From CAYSLC01 sp964431545 (GTDB taxonomy: Bacteria > Desulfobacterota > Desulfobacteria > Desulfobacterales > JAABSP01): a DNA stretch of 14,245 bases. Below the pieces are notes generated by a model. That model saw nothing but the letters and a program-made list of their open reading frames with translations, made no database searches and was not told the origin of the DNA. A program made the position numbers and the translations under genes. The stretch lies in contig CAYSLC010000142.1 in NCBI GenBank assembly GCA_964431545.1, positions 1 to 14,245 of the forward strand, in the 5' to 3' direction. Shown here one piece after another: positions 13,404 to 14,245 of this stretch (positions are counted from its first letter, which is position 1; the number at the start of each line of letters is the position of its first letter).

Positions 13404-13799
13404 CTACCGCAGCACCGTTTCAAACGCCGGCGGGATAAGGAGGTGTTTTTTCACGAAACAGAGGTCCATGGCCCGGGTCAGGGCCGGTCGGTACTTGTCC
13501 GGGAACCCCTCCGGCAGAGTGACCTCGGTTTTCAATTTTGTATACCGGCGCTCCCCCGGATCGTACTCGCAGTGGACCCGGTATGCGATCCCCTCCGTGG
13601 GGATCTTCCGGGACGCGCAGAAATAGAGGAGGTTGGTCCCCGCGCAGGTCGCCAGGGAGGTGAGAAAGAGCTGTGCCGGGTCCGGAGCCGTTCCTTCCCC
13701 GCCGTCCTCCACGGACTGATCCACCCGGATCACATGCTCCTCGATTTTCGCCTCGATCTTCTTTCCGCCGGTGAACGTCAGTTCCACCATGGTGCTCAT
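13404..13799 (-). CDS. OsmC-like family protein
   Basis: A 131-aa cytoplasmic protein of the OsmC/Ohr superfamily, whose members reduce organic hydroperoxides with a reactive cysteine pair. Visible are PDPAQLFLTSLATCAGTN with C52 and MDLCFVKKHL with C114, the usual spacing of about 60 residues for the two redox cysteines, and the overall length of the family. ATG 13799 is preferred over 13814 because AGGAGG lies 6 nt upstream of it. It is closer to the YhfA/OsmC-like branch than to Ohr by motif wording, which I cannot test. It is monocistronic as far as seen and diverges from the gene at 14088. Confidence 0.88.
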   Translation of the reverse strand: MSTMVELTFTGGKKIEAKIEEHVIRVDQSVEDGGEGTAPDPAQLFLTSLATCAGTNLLYFCASRKIPTEGIAYRVHCEYDPGERRYTKLKTEVTLPEGFPDKYRPALTRAMDLCFVKKHLLIPPAFETVLR

Positions 13800-13936
13800 T
13801 CCGGTCCTCCTCATCCTGTCTTTGTGATTGATCTGGCACCCATCATGTAAGCCAACGGAGCGGTTTTGTCAAACCCATGATGCCCTCTGTGAAGCCCCGT
13901 GAAGCCCGACCGGAAGCGGGACGGCCGCCGGTTCGA

Positions 13937-13966
13937 TTGACGCCGGCTTCCCCCGGCCGGTATAGT
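13937..13966 (+). promoter_or_regulatory. Sigma-70-type promoter of the rightmost gene
   Basis: TTGACG (13937-13942) and TATAGT (13961-13966) are each 5 of 6 to consensus with an 18-nt spacer. Transcription would start near 13973, leaving a leader of about 115 nt with several CCGG-rich short inverted repeats before the start codon at 14088. Confidence 0.6.
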
Positions 13967-14087
13967 GGCTTCGGAAGAAACGGTGGAAAGCAATACCGGC
14001 CGTAACCGGCTTCCCGTGCACTTCGGACCGATGGGCGAAACGAATTCCGGCCGGACCTTCGAAGAGGAGAGAGGAGAGGCAACGTCG

Positions 14088-14245
14088 ATGGAAATGAATC
14101 AAAGCCAGGAAAAGACCGGTGCCGACCTGCATCGTATCTTTCCGGCGCCCGAAGGGATCGATCTCCAGCAACTGGTAGGGGATCTGGAGAGATGGCTCTC
14201 CCGGCACGAAGGGGTGGCCGCCGAGGTCCGGGGGACCGGAGACGA
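14088..14245 (+). CDS. Unrecognised protein, 5' part only
   Basis: An open frame from ATG 14088 to the window edge, 52 complete codons. GAGGAGAGG at 14071-14079 is a good ribosome binding site; ATG 14094 is an alternative start. The visible part is hydrophilic and probably helical (DLQQLVGDLERWLSRHEG), with no signal peptide. I do not recognise the family. A clear upstream promoter supports a real gene. Confidence 0.65.
   Translation, partial: MEMNQSQEKTGADLHRIFPAPEGIDLQQLVGDLERWLSRHEGVAAEVRGTGD

Overview
The window looks like chromosomal DNA of a high-GC, strictly anaerobic bacterium, most likely a deltaproteobacterium (Desulfobacterota; sulfate-reducing or syntrophic). The reasons are an oxygen-sensitive Ni-Fe-S carbon monoxide dehydrogenase, tandem sigma-54-dependent PAS regulators, NifX-like, DUF5320 and CGGC-type small proteins, and a PAS-rich hybrid histidine kinase with a CxxC-containing response regulator. 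The lineage is an inference from gene content; no rRNA or other marker gene is present.

Left part (1-4567): the first 399 codons of a CODH catalytic subunit (cooS-type) run leftward off the window edge from a good -24/-12 sigma-54 promoter. Divergent from it are two consecutive, paralogous sigma-54 activators (455 and 460 aa). Each has an N-terminal PAS domain with an identical C-x8-C-x3-C cysteine pattern, an AAA+ domain and a Fis-type HTH. Palindromes of the ATGGC/GCCAT type lie upstream of cooS, of the second regulator and of the next operon.

Centre (4517-7389): a near-perfect sigma-54 promoter precedes a five-gene operon. It encodes a NifX-like protein, a 74-aa Gly/Arg-rich zinc-ribbon-like protein, a DUF5320 protein, a CGGC-family protein that has lost its CGGC motif, and a cation diffusion facilitator fused to a C-terminal NifX-like domain. 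My working model is that the two cysteine-PAS activators respond to a redox, gas or metal signal and switch on both CODH and this metal-handling operon through sigma-54. The promoters and domains are visible; the signal, the shared regulon and the function are inference.

Right-centre (7428-11002, minus strand): a two-component unit comprising a 965-aa membrane hybrid histidine kinase with two similar PAS domains and a translationally coupled response regulator ending in a CxxC...CxxC module. It converges on the metal operon.

Right part (about 11003-13403): a degenerate accessory stretch with no convincing intact gene. It holds the 3' end of an Rpn/DUF4351-like nuclease gene with a 24-bp tandem repeat, cut at the edge of an inverted-repeat-bounded segment. 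That segment (11559-11958) carries two copies of an approximately 80-bp repeat, a 30-codon N-terminal fragment resembling an IS200/RAYT transposase, and a pair of REP-like palindromes. It is followed by an 88-bp-period composite hairpin repeat, an N-terminal fragment of glutamate synthase large subunit, and about 800 bp with no recognisable gene.

Right end (13404-14245): an OsmC-like peroxidase-family gene (minus strand) diverges from an unrecognised gene that begins at 14088 behind a good sigma-70-type promoter and runs off the window.
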